In this document: positions 34,838 to 46,700 of the stretch, in pieces
How the letters are laid out: the number at the start of each line of letters is the position of its first letter
Position numbering within the stretch: the first letter of the stretch is position 1
DNA from: Candidatus Pyrohabitans jungbluthii
Lineage (GTDB): Archaea; Hydrothermarchaeota; Hydrothermarchaeia; Hydrothermarchaeales; BMS3B
Direction: 5' to 3'
Assembly (NCBI GenBank): GCA_002010065.2
Contig: MTMD02000002.1
Location: 496,001-560,000 of the forward strand
DNA length: 64,000 nt
Position numbers and translations under genes: made by a program
Notes under the pieces: model-generated
Told to the model about the DNA's origin: nothing
The model's input: the letters and a program-made list of their open reading frames with translations, nothing else
Database searches by the model: none

Positions 34838-37417
34838 TTGAATAAGCCCTATCTTTTCTCCCTGAGCTTTGCAGCGGGTGCATTGCTAATAGCCTCGGCA
34901 AGGAAGCTCTCCTTTGTATTGCCCTATGAGGATCTCTCTTTGGCTCTGCTTTTGTTCCTCACCGCCCTTGGCTTTTTGTGTGGCTACTACCCAGGCGGGA
35001 CGATTTCAAAAAGAGGCTTGGCGTTCCTTTTTTTTGCAGCCTCTGCAGCACCTCTGGCTCTTGCAAGTCTTCCCAGCTTTATCGCGGACGGTTACTTAGG
35101 CTTGCTTACGGTGCTCTTCTTCTCAGCCATAGTGGGAAAACTCTTCCGCTTGCATATCTTCTCTGGCTCAGATGCAGAGGCTGTGCTCTGGGGCATAGCC
35201 TTAGCCTTTCTTGCATCGCTCTTTCTTCTGCCAAAGCCGGGTTTGGATACTCTTCTCATATTCGCCTCCATCGCCCTTGCATCCTCAGGTGCGTACCTGC
35301 TGTACTCCGGCAGGTATGAGGATGTGAAATTTGAAAGAGCCAGTTTTTCAGCAGAGGCGATGTCTGCCTTCCTCGTTGCGATGCTTTTCTCAACCTTTGC
35401 ATTCTCTTATTCAAGGGCTGCGGCATGGCTCATCGGCTACACCGGCATTACCTTCTTAAGTGCAGGTGTGGCATTTTTTATTGCAATAGCCGCCGGATAT
35501 TTCCTCGCCGCAAGGAGGCTGGGTTCCCTATCCATAACTGTAGCCCTCTCCGTCCTTCCTGCGGCACTCTTCGTGAGCCTTTTAGCCTTGCCGTACTTAT
35601 CGTCTGCCTTCTCTGGAGGCTCGGTGCTTCGTCTTCTTCCCCTTTTCCTGCTATCCTCCCTCCCAGCCGGAGTGGCTTTCGGGATTCTGACGTGCTCAAT
35701 TCCGGAGAGAATCCCAGACTCGCGTTTTGTGGTTATCTCCCTTGCCCTTCCATTTGGTTTGCTTCTGGACCTGCTCTTAGCTTCGTTTTTGGGTACTAAA
35801 ACAGAATTCTTCTTTATTCCCCTTGCTGCTCTTTCTCTAGCCTTTTTCACCGCCTTTAAGCGAGCGGCGCTCGGCTCACGCAGCGTGGTCACCTTCCTTG
35901 CCCTGAGCCTCCTTGCCGGAGGGGGCGCAGGTATTGTAGCCAGCGACGCTTTTGCCCAGCCGCCCCAGTTAGCCTACCAGCACGAAAGCATGGGTGAGCT
36001 GCTCCAGGTTTTCAGGGAAGACGGAGTAACCAGCCTTAAGATAAATGGATATGAGGCTGCGAGTGATAGGGAGGCTCAGCGGGAAGCAGAAGCTTTCGCG
36101 GGATACGCTGCGATGTTTCTCCATGGTGGCGAGGCTGAGAAGGTGCTTATGCTTGGTATAGGCGGCGGCTTTGCTTTGCGGGCGGTGGAGTATTTTGATG
36201 TTGAAGAGATACATGCGGTAACCAGCGCCGCGCAGGCTGAGGCGGTGGCAGCTTTCTTCTCAGCAAAGAATGAGCTAGCCCTTGAGGATGAAAGGCTTTC
36301 CTTCAGAAAGGGAAGCGCCCTGAGATACCTCCTGCGCACTCCCGAAAGCTATGACGTAATCATCTCCCTGCCTCCCCCTCCTTGGAATTCTAACAACCCT
36401 GCCTACACCAGAGAGTTCTATCTCCTTGCAGCGCAGCATCTCAAGCAAGAGGGAGTCTTTGTCACGAGGCTTCGAAACCTTGAGTATGGGGAGGAGGAGT
36501 TCAAGGTTGCGATAAGAACCTTTATGGATATCTTTCCCCACTCCAGCATGTGGTATGCCGATGGTGATGTAATTCTCGTTGGAAGCGAGGCACCAATGAA
36601 TATAAACTACACGCACATTCGGAAGGTTATTGTTAACAGCCCAGCGAAGCCCGGTTACAGGACCCTATTTAAGGGTGCAACTTATACAGATTCAAACCTT
36701 GTGGATGAGTTCCTGAGCAATCTTTTAATGAGTGCCTCGGAGCTTTATGATTACTCCTATGAGGCGGAGGTAAATACCATATCATCGCCGGTACTTGAAT
36801 TTTCAACCGTGCGCAACCTTTATGTCAAGCCAAATAAAACGCTGGTGGGCAACGTACTCCTCTACAAACTTTCGAGGCAGGGAAATCCCCTTATCTACCC
36901 TGCCCTTGAGGGGCTCTACTCGCGGGATGGCTATAATATAAGGCTCCACTTCCTTAGCCTTGAGGCGAGCTTTGACGAGGACTGGAGTGAAGATTTTGTT
37001 GGCTACGTTTTCCGCTACCGGCCTTTAGCCACCCCTAAGGGTGTAAAGTACCTAAAGTCCTACACGAAGCGAGCCACTTTTGTGAGAGGCAATGAAAGCC
37101 TCAGATTCTACGCCTTCGAGTCCCGTGCATATTCCCTCAGCCGCGGTATGGCAACTCGGGAGGAGATACAGCAGGAGGTTAGGCAAATCCTTGAGGACAG
37201 ACTTTCCTTTCTGAACCAGAGGAAGACAAAGGAAAGTGTGGTTCTGGTTGGCGAGGAGGAGGGCATACTCATGCACGGCGCGCGGGAGGCTTCGCAGGAG
37301 AAGAGCATTCTTCTGGGGTGGTTCTGCAGAGAAAACAAGGAGATATACGTGGTGAGCTACGAGTATTCTGGGAAGGAAAAGCAGGTGATACCTGCAAGCA
37401 TTGCCTGCGTGCATTAA
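34838..37417 (+). CDS. Multi-pass membrane protein with a degenerate spermidine-synthase-like domain
   Basis: About 859 residues. I choose TTG 34838, preceded by GGGGGTGA; earlier starts would overlap the previous gene by 70 bases. The first 375 residues hold about 11-12 membrane helices. A Rossmann domain follows with LMLGIGGGFALRAVEYF, as in spermidine synthase-like methyltransferase folds. The SAM-binding acidic residue is missing (EEIHAVTSA) and the catalytic Asp region reads VIISLPPPPWNSNNPAYTREFY. So aminopropyl transfer is unlikely. A C-terminal domain of about 280 residues is unrecognised. Confidence 0.7.
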   Translation: MNKPYLFSLSFAAGALLIASARKLSFVLPYEDLSLALLLFLTALGFLCGYYPGGTISKRGLAFLFFAASAAPLALASLPSFIADGYLGLLTVLFFSAIVGKLFRLHIFSGSDAEAVLWGIALAFLASLFLLPKPGLDTLLIFASIALASSGAYLLYSGRYEDVKFERASFSAEAMSAFLVAMLFSTFAFSYSRAAAWLIGYTGITFLSAGVAFFIAIAAGYFLAARRLGSLSITVALSVLPAALFVSLLALPYLSSAFSGGSVLRLLPLFLLSSLPAGVAFGILTCSIPERIPDSRFVVISLALPFGLLLDLLLASFLGTKTEFFFIPLAALSLAFFTAFKRAALGSRSVVTFLALSLLAGGGAGIVASDAFAQPPQLAYQHESMGELLQVFREDGVTSLKINGYEAASDREAQREAEAFAGYAAMFLHGGEAEKVLMLGIGGGFALRAVEYFDVEEIHAVTSAAQAEAVAAFFSAKNELALEDERLSFRKGSALRYLLRTPESYDVIISLPPPPWNSNNPAYTREFYLLAAQHLKQEGVFVTRLRNLEYGEEEFKVAIRTFMDIFPHSSMWYADGDVILVGSEAPMNINYTHIRKVIVNSPAKPGYRTLFKGATYTDSNLVDEFLSNLLMSASELYDYSYEAEVNTISSPVLEFSTVRNLYVKPNKTLVGNVLLYKLSRQGNPLIYPALEGLYSRDGYNIRLHFLSLEASFDEDWSEDFVGYVFRYRPLATPKGVKYLKSYTKRATFVRGNESLRFYAFESRAYSLSRGMATREEIQQEVRQILEDRLSFLNQRKTKESVVLVGEEEGILMHGAREASQEKSILLGWFCRENKEIYVVSYEYSGKEKQVIPASIACVH

Positions 37418-38806
37418 TTATTCTGCGAGGAGCTTGTCACCGAATAGTTTGCGGCTCTCCTCTCTTAGAAGCTTCCGGTGGCTTAGGTAAAGGAACTCTG
37501 CAGTATCGTCAGTTATAATCGGTGTGTCCTCCTCAACCTCAATGGGATAATGGGGTATGTAGAAGGGCTCGGGTGAGGCGTAAAGTATTGAGATGTCTTT
37601 TTGAGCAGGAAGCTGGGCATATACGTAGGGAAACACCTGCTTCAGAGTTTTGTAAACAGCCTTCGCCAGCTTTGCCCTGCGAGGATCTCCAGGAGTCACC
37701 ACCACAACCACGCCCTTTTCGCTTAGCTTGCCTTTCACATCCTCAAGGGCCTCTCTGCTTAAAAGATTAAAGGCGGGAGCAGAGAAGGTATCTATTACGA
37801 TAAGGTCGTACTTTTTCTGTGTACCCCTGATATAGCGTCTTCCGCTGTCTATGGTTACACTACCTGAGTAGCTGAAGTATTTTTTAGCGACCTCAGCTAA
37901 GCCTGCGTCAGCCTCAATCACATCAAGGGCTAAGCCTGCGTCTTGCAGGTTTCTCGCCAGGGTGCCACCCCCCAGGCCTATTAAAAGCCCTCGTTCCACA
38001 TCTGGAATCACATCCGTATATATTCTATTAGTATATTCAAAGCAGGAACCTCGGCTGGAGAGGTCCATGCAGGAGCGCACCTCCCCGTTGACCAGGAGGT
38101 AACGCTTTGCCTCCTGCTCAATCACCTTTATCTGTCCCACCGCACTTTCCTCCTCGTGGACTATCCGCGGGTCCTTCGCTGGCATTAAGTTGAAGGTGTA
38201 GTAGTTGTGGGCAACCAGAATAAAAAACAGGGCTACAGCAAGCTCAGCTTTTTTCATGGTAACATAACCAATAGCTGCAAGCACCATTAGCAAAATGGCA
38301 GAGAGTGTGAGTATGTGTGAAATATTTAGGGCAGGGAGGTAACCAATTACAATTGCAGCAGAGAGTGAGCCCACGCCAGCGATGCCCAAGAACCTTCCTG
38401 CAGCCTCACCCGCCTCTCCTTTGCTGAGCCTTATGCAGTAGGGCAAAACCATGGTGAGGAGGGTTATGGGCAGAGCGAAGAGGAGCAGAGAAGACATTAA
38501 AGCGCCTGCTCTAACTCCCAAAGGCGACGTCAGGAGAAGAACCTTTACCTTCACCAGAGGTATGAGCAGCACAAGTACGCCCGCCAGGAATACTATGAGG
38601 TAAAGCGCTCCCTCCCCGGGCAGGCGGCGGGCAAGCTTCCCTCCCACAAAGTAGCCTAGGGAGATTGAGGCCAGGGCTGCGTATAAAAAGGATGACCATA
38701 CATAAAGCGTAGCTCCATAGAAGGGTGCAAGTATGCGCATCCCCGCTATAGTGAGGGTTATTAGAACGGCGCCGGTGAAGAAGGCGGTAATGTAGAGTTT
38801 TTTCAT
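37418..38806 (-). CDS. Membrane-embedded spermidine-synthase-like protein
   Basis: 462 residues: about seven membrane helices (1-195), then a spermidine-synthase-like Rossmann domain. Unlike its convergent neighbour, key residues are kept: LLIGLGGGTLARNL, DVIEADAGLAEVA (acidic SAM-pocket residue) and YDLIVIDTFSAPAFNLLSREALE (catalytic-region Asp). Membrane-fused members of this family occur in many bacteria and archaea and their reaction is unknown. Its stop is adjacent to the stop of the larger membrane protein, and both sit next to the multiheme genes. Confidence 0.75.
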   Translation of the reverse strand: MKKLYITAFFTGAVLITLTIAGMRILAPFYGATLYVWSSFLYAALASISLGYFVGGKLARRLPGEGALYLIVFLAGVLVLLIPLVKVKVLLLTSPLGVRAGALMSSLLLFALPITLLTMVLPYCIRLSKGEAGEAAGRFLGIAGVGSLSAAIVIGYLPALNISHILTLSAILLMVLAAIGYVTMKKAELAVALFFILVAHNYYTFNLMPAKDPRIVHEEESAVGQIKVIEQEAKRYLLVNGEVRSCMDLSSRGSCFEYTNRIYTDVIPDVERGLLIGLGGGTLARNLQDAGLALDVIEADAGLAEVAKKYFSYSGSVTIDSGRRYIRGTQKKYDLIVIDTFSAPAFNLLSREALEDVKGKLSEKGVVVVVTPGDPRRAKLAKAVYKTLKQVFPYVYAQLPAQKDISILYASPEPFYIPHYPIEVEEDTPIITDDTAEFLYLSHRKLLREESRKLFGDKLLAE

Positions 38807-38874
38807 GACTTGGTTATTGCTATCGGAGTATTTAAAATTTCAAGTAAGCCACACGTTTTAACCGAATCTGAAGT

Positions 38875-39218
38875 TATAATGAGAGTCAACTCTGGGTCTT
38901 AGAGCAATGCTTAATGTTGCCTTTTGACACTACTAAGACTGTCGATGCTAAAGTACCTAATGGTGGCACGTACCTCCTACCAGCCGCCGCTCCTGAGCCA
39001 ATACTCGGGGTCCTGCATATACATTTCCGCTCTCCCACCCGTAATTGGTCCCATTATTATAGGGGGTGTAGTATTCAGAGAAACTCCAAGATTCGTTAAT
39101 ACCGGTCAGAAAGTCGTCTTGTAGCACCACAGTCTGCGCTTCGGCACTCACACACCCACCCAAAAACTGATAAAAACACAAGACATGCCAATGGAACTGG
39201 AATCAATGTGTTCCTCAT
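38875..39218 (-). pseudogene. Decayed secreted-protein gene (frameshifts)
   Basis: A strong GGAGGAGGT precedes an ATG at 39218. The start encodes a signal peptide (MRNTLIPVPLACLVFLSVFG). A shift of frame then gives GGCVSAEAQTVVLQDDF and INESWSFSEYYTPYNNGTNY, which looks like the start of a mature lipoprotein with a LamG-like fold. Further shifts and a stop follow (DPEYWLRSGGW then stop; YVPPLGTLASTVLV in a third frame). At least two disruptions in about 340 bases, with good translation signals, point to recent inactivation and truncation. Confidence 0.6.
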
Positions 39219-39691
39219 ACTCAACCTCCTCCTTTTTCAATTTTTGTCATGACTAAAACCCAAGATTTTCCCTGAATCCCCATCTTTACCAACTCCAATT
39301 GTTAGTTAAAGTTTCTTTATATTAAAGCTCGTTTAAAGCTCGTAAGGTGTATAAAAAGTTTACTACAGTTTGACAAAAATTTACATGGTAGAGAGGCGGT
39401 GCTACCTTAAAATAATTAGTAAATTTCTGGATCTTATAACGAGTCTTGAATATTCGTAAATTTTACTCGTCCAAGAAATCTATGGCTATGCCCTTAGAAA
39501 ATACCACTTAGCACCCAGTTAAATAATGGGGGGCTACACCGAGAGAAAAACATTTAAAGGAGTTGGTACACACATACCACCACCCGGAGGTCGAGAAAAA
39601 TTTTAAGGCCGTGATAGAAAAGTTTATAAAAAAAAAGTTTAATAATATTTAATCATATTAGCAAAGTGTGTATAGGATAGGTGTGGGCCAC
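39219..39691. other. AT-rich intergenic region upstream of the cytochrome cluster
   Basis: About 470 bases without a convincing gene. It contains AAAGCTCGTTTAAAGCTCGT (a short direct repeat near 39327-39346), a GC-richer patch ACCACCACCCGGAGGTCG, and near the downstream gene GTTTATAAAAAAAAAG and TTTAATAATATTTAATC, plausible TATA elements for the gene at 39692. Confidence 0.5.
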
Positions 39692-40693
39692 ATGTCGTTG
39701 TCATGGAATAAAGGCATTGTACTGATAGTGTTGCTTCTAAGCATCTCAGTGGTTTATGCAGCTGACCAGTTCTATTCGATTAAAGGTGGCCCCACTTACA
39801 ACGGCTCAAGCGATGGCTGGGTTATGGTTTGGGATGCAGGAGCAACTCAGGACAGCTACCTTAGAGTTGCCTTCTCTGTTAACCGCCCAGCCTACAAGCT
39901 TGGAAAGACTGTTTCGGTAATGATACGTACCGACGGCTATTACTCCAGAGACTCTGGCTGGTGGTATACAGAGGGTGGCGCAAGTGTTGATTATGTAAAG
40001 TTTTACTATCCGAACGGCACACTTATAAAGCAGCTCAGCGGTACCACTGGCAGCGACGGCGTGTGGAAGGACGACACCGCCTTAATGCTCACAAAAGACA
40101 TGCCCATGGGCACCTACAAGGTGGAGGCGAGCGTAACTAAAGGCACGACAACTGTGGGGGATGATGCTGGAGGCTACATGACCATCTACTTCGACGTCGG
40201 AGGAGAGCTTCACCTCACGGTTAATACAAATGCAAGCACAGATAGCAGAGGAAGGTTTGTAGCAGCAAACGGCTCGGTGGTTAGAATTTATGGGCAAATC
40301 CTTCAGCCCAATGGCGACGTGTTCAGCAGCACCACAGTACCTTCGGGAAGTGCTGTTACTGTAAGGCTTGGAATAGTTAAGCCCGACGAGAGCTATACAT
40401 ACATGACCCAAACAACAACCACTGGCGACTATTCCTTTGATGTTCTCCTTGACCAAGTGGGACATTACTTCTTTGTTGTTACCGCCAACTGCACAGTAGG
40501 CGGTCCGATTACTGGCATCAAGTACGTTGTATGTGAGGGAAGAAATCAGACAAATATTATTTCAACGGGAGAGTGGCCAGCGGCGGGGGGCTCCTTCGCA
40601 TCCTCTCCTCTCGCAATTAGCGTGGCGGTGATTCTTGCAATAATATCAGCTTACTACCCAGGGGGTATGCTGTATAGGCGGCTCAGGAAGTAA
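39692..40693 (+). CDS. Membrane-anchored Ig-like surface protein
   Basis: About 333 residues. I choose ATG 39692, which leads into a signal peptide (MSLSWNKGIVLIVLLLSISVVYA); GTG 39668 is the alternative. The mature part is two beta-sandwich regions: SYLRVAFSVNRPAYKLGKTVSVMI resembles MG2/Ig-like domains of surface proteins, and LTVNTNASTDSRGRFVAANGS begins the second. A single C-terminal helix (AISVAVILAIISAYYPGG) with an Arg/Lys tail anchors it. It lies 22 bases before the giant cytochrome on the same strand, so it may be its membrane partner or anchor. Confidence 0.7.
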   Translation: MSLSWNKGIVLIVLLLSISVVYAADQFYSIKGGPTYNGSSDGWVMVWDAGATQDSYLRVAFSVNRPAYKLGKTVSVMIRTDGYYSRDSGWWYTEGGASVDYVKFYYPNGTLIKQLSGTTGSDGVWKDDTALMLTKDMPMGTYKVEASVTKGTTTVGDDAGGYMTIYFDVGGELHLTVNTNASTDSRGRFVAANGSVVRIYGQILQPNGDVFSSTTVPSGSAVTVRLGIVKPDESYTYMTQTTTTGDYSFDVLLDQVGHYFFVVTANCTVGGPITGIKYVVCEGRNQTNIISTGEWPAAGGSFASSPLAISVAVILAIISAYYPGGMLYRRLRK

Positions 40694-40715
40694 TCACGGT
40701 AAGTGCAGAGGCAGC

Positions 40716-43700
40716 ATGAGAAGAGGGCTGGTGTTAGTCTTTACTTTAGCTGTGCTTTTCTCAGTTTCGCCTGTGCATGCCAAGGTTACAAACTGGAACG
40801 TCAACATAGAGTTCAGAGATACCGCCAACAATATAATAACAAGCATACAGCCCGGGCAGACCTTCTATGTGAACATAAGCGTCACCGCCTCCAGCGACAC
40901 CGGCGAAACCTATCCCATGGCGAAGCTGAGCATCCCCCCGGGCTTTACCATAATACCCAAAAAGATAAACGACGGCACCTACGACATTGAAGAACACAGC
41001 GTTCATTTTTACAGTCTTGAAGCAGATGGAGACTGGTATGTTACCGGCTCCAGCCTGGCAGATGGCACAAACTGGAACACAGGCTGGGTTGTTAAGGCTG
41101 ACGACTACTTAATTCCCGGGAAAAACTACACCTTCTTTATTGCGATGTATGACGAGGACACCACAGGCGGTACCAAAACGAGTTACTATGAAAACTTCCC
41201 TGCCTACTACCAAGGCTGGGGTAATAAGTTTTACAAGGATATTTACGTCCAGCCCACTATTTCCACCCTAACGGTAAGTGTGAACTCGACCACCTACGAC
41301 ATAGGTGGAGGCGTAACCGTAGAGGGCTTCAAGATAGGCGACACCGTGCTCATAAGCGGCACCACTGAACCTAACGCTAATGTAAACATTACTATTTGGA
41401 AGCCCCAGTACACCATTGGCGCAAAAATCACAACCACAGCGGATGGTAGTGGGAACTTCCAGGCAACCTACACCCTGACGGAAAACTGGGACAGGCGCGG
41501 TATATATACCGTTGAAGTGATAGCCTACAAGGCTCCCAACCTCATAGCAAGAACCAAAATAAACTTCTACGTTGGCGACAACATAGCTCAGAACGATAAA
41601 GCTTTCAGAAGCAAAAGGGTTTCCCCTCCTGACATAAGCTACTCCTGCGGCGATTGTCATACCGCCGTATTCTTCAACTACAGCGTTATGAGCCAGGCAG
41701 ACCAGATTAATCCTGGCAGTGAAGGGACACCTGATCCACATAAGGAGCATCCTTACCGCTCACCCCCAACAGAGAATTGCGACTGGATTCATTGGATTCA
41801 CGACCCTCTGCCGGAATTTAATGAAAGCAGACTGGCTTCCGGTGTGTTGTTAAAGCAGGATCGCGTTACTGCTGGAAGAAGCTACACACAGCCTGGAGAG
41901 ATTACCCACCTTGCCGAGTGGGAGAGGGATGATGACATACCTCCACCCTATGCGATTACCGAGTTTTATGCAGAGCCATTAAATTATCCTGACTCCGCTG
42001 GTGAGTGGACTGCTTGCAGTATGTGCCACCTGAATGTTCGTGGCTACTCTTACGTGAGGACTGACAACACTCTCACTTGCACACCAAAGGGCAACAACCG
42101 TCCGGGATGTCACGTTGTTGAGAGGGAGGGAACCCATAAATACACACCTTCCTGCCAGAACTGCCACGTTCCTTCGGGAAAGAGCTTGAAGGATGTTGAG
42201 CTTCCCAACTGCCTCAAGTGCCATGCTATTAAAAACTATTGGGAATATGGCGTAGGCACTTCCCACGCCACTGACAGTAGTGGCAGTGATATTACAGATG
42301 CTGTAATGGCAGATGATGAGAATGTTTTTAGATTGGATACTTCGGGGCAGTATGTTGAGGCAAATATCTCCGCTCCCTTCAGAGAGAAAGCCCTTCAGGT
42401 TATAAAAATCGGAGTGAACTGGAACGGCACAACCAGCGGAGGTGCGGGCAATCAGCAGATAGAGCTTCAGTACCTCGACGTAAATGGTATATGGCAGTCC
42501 GCAGGGTTATCTCCTGCTCGGACTACGCCTTTTGAAGCGACAGATTACTTCATTATTAAGAACACCTCAGACCCGAGCTTAACAAATCCCGCCGGGCTGA
42601 ATGAGCACGGTGAGATTGTGGTAAGGGTTGTATATCCAACCGATGGCAATTCTAAAGAATTTGCTGATATTGATTATATCTTCATGGACATTCTAGCGGA
42701 TGATTCAATTGCCCTCGAAGGTGCCCACGAGGGTGTGGAGTGCCTCAACTGCCACGGGCACAGCCACAACGCAACCAGGCAAATCTACTGTACCTCCTGC
42801 AAGGGTCAGAAGCTTGCCCCCGAGGGTGAGCACGTGTGGCAGAAGAAGAACGCCACCGGCGGGGATATAATAGAGGGGGTGAACACCTCCCTGTGGTGTA
42901 CAGAGTGCCACGGTGGATATGGGCACACCTCAATAACAAATACGCCTTCCTGCGCCAAGTGCCACAATCCGAGCGTTGCCAACAAGTCTTGGAAGCGGTA
43001 TTCTTATACCGAAATTCCGCCGTGGGGTCTGGACAACATCCATGGCAGAGCTAACCTCTTCTGCGAGGATTGTCACATTGATAATCACAACGTCACATTG
43101 CCCAGCTGCAACGCAGAGGGCTGCCATATCGCCAATATTTCTGATACTGTACCCAGCTCGGGCTACTACGCCACCTGGGACGACTCCACAAAGACTCACG
43201 ACCCGAGCCACAGCAGCGGTACAAACTATACCATAGAGATGCACGCATACAATGCCAGTGGTTGGTATGGCAAGAGTGACAAGAAATGGGGTGCCACCTG
43301 CGATGAGTGTCACAACAACCATACAAGTGAGGTTTACCTCAAGCTTGAGAACAAGTGGATAAATGCGAGCACCGATTCTATGGTACACTCCACCAACAGA
43401 AGTATAGCCGAGATGGTGCCCTACAATGAGAGTTATGCTTCCTACGATGCAAAGTGGTGTGTTGACTGCCATCAGGATAGAGGAAGCCACTATGGGTGGA
43501 GTTGTCTTGACTGCCACTATCGTGATGACGGCGACGACACGTTTAAGGAGCCTGCCTTCCACAGCGCTAAAATCGCAAAGTCTGGTGGGGGCGGCCCCAA
43601 CTGTATAGGTTGCCACGACATTGGAGGCAGCGCCACCCACATTATAAACGTCACCGCCTTAAATCTGAGCGTTCATGGCGGAATAGTTACCAATTCAAGT

Positions 43701-46700
43701 ACTTATTCCACGTATGGCTTGAATCAGAGCTGCTACGCGTGCCACACCAGTGATGGTCAGGCACCTGATGACATGGGCGACCGTTACAACAACCCGTGGA
43801 CATGTGTTGACTGCCATACCAGCGGAGGTGCAAAGGCTGGTGCCTATGGTGCGCCCATAGTTAGTGAGCACTATCGCAGTGGAGATAATATAACTGCTGT
43901 TGGTTATGCCAGCACCGACGTACTCAGCTGCCTTGCATGCCACCAGAATGCCACTGATGCCAGCCTGAGGGACTTCATGCTCATCCCTGCCAACGATCCA
44001 AATGAGGGTAGCTCCGTCTCAGATGTTGATGGAGATGGGATTAAGGGTGGCAACATAAGCTTCTACCACTATGGTAAGGATAACAGCTGGTTGAGAACAG
44101 GGCCTGGTGGCAGCACTTCCTGTCAGTTCTGCCATCAGAACAACAGCATCTTCACTGCAGTAATGAGCGATTCCACTCACAACAGCATGCAGAACCACAC
44201 TGACAATGCTGTTGTAGACTGTACTGACTGTCATGGTACTGGCTGGATACACAATGCATCGCTCACCAAGCCTGTGCTTACTGCGAGTGATGACAGCGTA
44301 TGTACAAGCTGTCATACAACCAAGAGCCGGCACAACAGCGCTGGCAACCGCGCCAATGCTGAGGAGGTAAAGTGTATTGCCTGCCACACTGGTGATGTAA
44401 ACACCTACCAGCCTAGAGACATCCACGGCATAAAGATTATTAACTCCTCGGGTGGTTATGAACAGTGGGGCACCTCTTCTCCAGCGACCTGTGTCACCTG
44501 CCACCAGAGCAACCTTGGTGGCAAATTTGCGAACGCTTCGCAGGTACCTTCACCGCTCAATCACAGCCAGGATCCCATTGCTGGGCAGAAGTGGAACAAG
44601 ACTTCGCAGGCTTACTGGACTCCTGGCGATGATCAGGAGGCGTGCAACTACTGCCATGGCGATTCCAGGCACGAGGCTAATGCACTGGGCAATGCCTCAG
44701 CTATAGAGGATTCGCTGAGCAGGAACGCCACTGACCTCAGCACCACCAGCTGGTGTGCTGGTTGCCACTACTCGGAGGCGAGCAACTACAACGGCACTGC
44801 CTTCTCGCCTCAGCCGCCCGAGATAATCACCTGGGGTGGCACAGCCAATGATGGCACAAGCTTCCAGAACCACAGCGGCTACCTCTCCAGTGGATACGAC
44901 GATAGTGTGTGCACCTCCTGCCACAGTGGTAGCACCTCTTCGACTGCGCTGTATCCGCACAACGTTTACGAGGGCGTCGCAGGCGGTCCCAACTGCATAA
45001 GCTGCCACGACATAGGTCAGAGTGGTGCTCCCAAGCACATCAACTTCACCGCTGTAAATTCAAGCGAGAATATTCACTTTAATCTGAACAATGCCACTCC
45101 TGTGAGTTATGATCCTGTTAACAGGATTTGCCTTGGCTGTCACAGCAGCGATGGAAGCGAGCCTGCGAGTGGACATCCCACAGGCTACAAGTCGCCTTAT
45201 ACCTGCGTAGACTGCCACGTTAACTCGCCACCTGCCCATGCAAGCAATGCTCCGCAGGTAAGGGAGCACTACCGCAATGGCAGCGAGGTGAAGGCGGTTA
45301 CGGACGCAGCCAGCGACGTGCTCAGCTGCATTGCGTGCCACCAGAACTCTACCACAGCAAATACAATGCTAATACCAGCCAACGATCCTGACTATGGCAG
45401 CTTTGATGCCGATGGAGACGGAGTTAGTGGCGGCAACATAAGCGCCTCTCACTATGGCAAGAAGCGCACTGATATTGTCAGTGGAGGCGTAACAAGCTGC
45501 GCCTACTGCCACCAGAACGCTGGAAGCGAGTTCGCTGGTGTGTTCAACAAGAGCGGTAATGCAGACATGCTTAACCATACTGACAACACCGTGGTAGACT
45601 GCACAGACAGTAACTGCCACTCCTCTGGCAGAATTCACGACTCTGCCTTAACCAAGCCGCCTACGATGTACAACAACACCTACTGTACCACATGCCACAC
45701 TGGCAAGGAGCTTCACGGCAGTAATACCATAACAGGAATAAGTCCACAGGGCAGCGGAGTCAACTGCTATGATTGCCATGCCGATGAAAACAAAGAGGTT
45801 GCTCCCATTCACGGCATAAGCTACATAAACACCACAGGCGGCTTCACAGTTTGGGATAACTCCAGTGCAGCCACCTGCAAGACCTGCCACCAGAGCAGCG
45901 TTGCTGATGCTGCTATAGGAGCAACTGCGCCCAAGATACGCTCACCGCTTCACCACAGCGATGATCCCATAGCCGGATGGAAGTGGAACGCCTCTGGGTA
46001 CTGGAATGACACCAACAGTGTTGAGTACGATGACTCCTGCTACTTCTGCCATGGCAGCGTGAAGCACAGCGCCAACGCCATGGGCTTAATAGTTACCAAC
46101 AACGTGACTGGGAGCAACTCCTACAACACCTCCAGCTTCGACACAAGCTACTGGTGCGCCAACTGCCACTACAGCAACAGCGCTGACAACTATGCAGGCG
46201 ACCTCTTCACGCCTAAAGTGGTTGAGATAACCTCCTGGCCAGTGAACTCAAGCGATGGGCAGCAGGAGTTTGTGAACCATACCAGTTACATCTCATCAGG
46301 TCATACTGATAGCGTTTGTAAGGGCTGCCACGGTGGCTTTGCACCTGAAACCACGGGCGACTTTGCCCACGACGTGGCTATAGGTGCAGCCGGCGGCCCC
46401 AACTGCATAAGCTGCCACGATATTGGCGCCAACCCAAGTGTAACCCACGTGATTAATGTCTCGGCCCTGCAGCAGGGTGTGCACGGCAATATTGATACCC
46501 CAGCGGATGACGCTACATATGGCTTGAATCAGAGCTGCTACGCGTGTCACACCAGTAATGGTCAGGCACCTCCAGAAGGAGATATGGGCGACCGGGCCTT
46601 TAACCCGTGGACATGTGTTGACTGCCATACCAGCGGAGGTGCAAAGGCTGGTGCCTATGGTGCGCCCATAGTTAGTGAGCACTATCGCAGTGGAGATAAT

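Noticed and set aside
42930-43640. 236-residue and many other antisense frames under the giant cytochrome
   Set aside because: They arise from the Cys-His rich repeat codons read backwards; identical shadows recur at the 2811-base offset.
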